From assembly GCA_030568195.1 (NCBI GenBank), contig JAJLTO010000005.1, positions 1,295,060-1,359,059 of the forward strand: a DNA stretch of 64,000 bases, written 5' to 3'. Within the stretch, counting starts at the first letter, position 1. The number at the start of each line of letters is the position of its first letter. The translations under genes and the position numbers were made by a program. The stretch is from Dipodascopsis uninucleata var. uninucleata. Taxonomy: Eukaryota > Ascomycota > Lipomycetes > Lipomycetales > Lipomycetaceae. Shown piece after piece: positions 63,871 through 64,000 of the stretch. Under the pieces are notes generated by a model. It was given only the letters and a program-made list of their open reading frames with translations. It searched no databases and had not been told where the DNA came from.

Positions 63871-64000
63871 AGGGTTACATAGGGTTACATAGGGTTACAT
63901 AGGGTTACATAGGGTTACATAGGGTTACATAGGGTTACATAGGGTTACATAGGGTTACATAGGGTTACATAGGGTTACATAGGGTTACATAGGGTTACAT
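63871..64000 (+). repeat. Telomere, 13 copies of a 10-bp unit
   Basis: Thirteen exact copies of AGGGTTACAT (register also written GGGTTACATA) run to the window end without a single variant. The G-rich strand runs 5' to 3' toward the end, as telomerase would make it at a right chromosome arm. The unit shares GGGTTA with the known Yarrowia lipolytica repeat GGGTTAGTCA but differs in its last four bases. Confidence 0.95.

Noticed and set aside
1-64000. CRISPR arrays, bacterial operons, tRNA or rRNA genes
   Set aside because: No regularly spaced repeats, no tRNA T-loop/acceptor pattern and no rRNA sequence recognised; gene structure is eukaryotic.

Overview
This window is the right end of a yeast chromosome. 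Thirteen perfect copies of a 10-bp unit (AGGGTTACAT, i.e. GGGTTACATA) fill 63871-64000, G-rich strand running outward, as at a telomere. The genes are AT-rich and fungal. About ten carry short spliceosomal introns (50-103 bp, GTAAGT/GTATGT-type donors, CTAAC-like branch sites close to the acceptor). CTG encodes a conserved leucine in the alpha-glucosidase (44134-44136), so this is not a CUG-Ser yeast. The 10-mer telomere (compare the known GGGTTAGTCA of Yarrowia lipolytica) and the intron density suggest an early-branching Saccharomycotina yeast (Yarrowia / Dipodascales / Trichomonascaceae-like). The species cannot be named from the sequence.

Layout. The left edge holds the mitochondrial N-terminus of a cut gene, possibly biotin synthase. 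A rhamnoside block (2.8-10.0 kb) has a sugar permease, a divergent zinc-cluster regulator and an intracellular GH78 alpha-L-rhamnosidase. From 12.9 to 16.9 kb are a second regulator, whose zinc cluster has lost three of six cysteines, and a DUF1479 oxygenase-like gene. From 19.0 to 32.3 kb lies a sugar / sugar-acid block: SMP-30-type lactonase, xylulose-reductase-like SDR, Gfo/Idh/MocA dehydrogenase, D-erythronate-dehydrogenase-like epimerase-family enzyme, a zinc-cluster regulator, a class II aldolase and a second SDR. A GST, a quinone-oxidoreductase-like enzyme and a fourth regulator follow (33.4-39.0 kb). A maltose-type block (41.0-45.5 kb) has an alpha-glucoside permease divergent from a GH13 alpha-glucosidase. 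Telomere-proximal genes are DUF924, DUF6454 (secreted), DUF5519, another alpha-glucoside-type permease, a three-repeat surface protein, a heavily decayed acyltransferase gene and the telomere.

The blocks together look like subtelomeric accessory carbon catabolism: uptake, glycoside hydrolysis, then oxidation to lactone, aldonate and keto-acid with retro-aldol cleavage, each near its own Zn2Cys6 regulator. The 19-32 kb set lacks the dehydratase and HpcH-type aldolase of the known fungal L-rhamnose route and lacks a DUF1537 kinase, so its pathway may be undescribed. This functional reading is inference from families and neighbourhood. All gene models with introns were built by hand from splice signals and reading frame.
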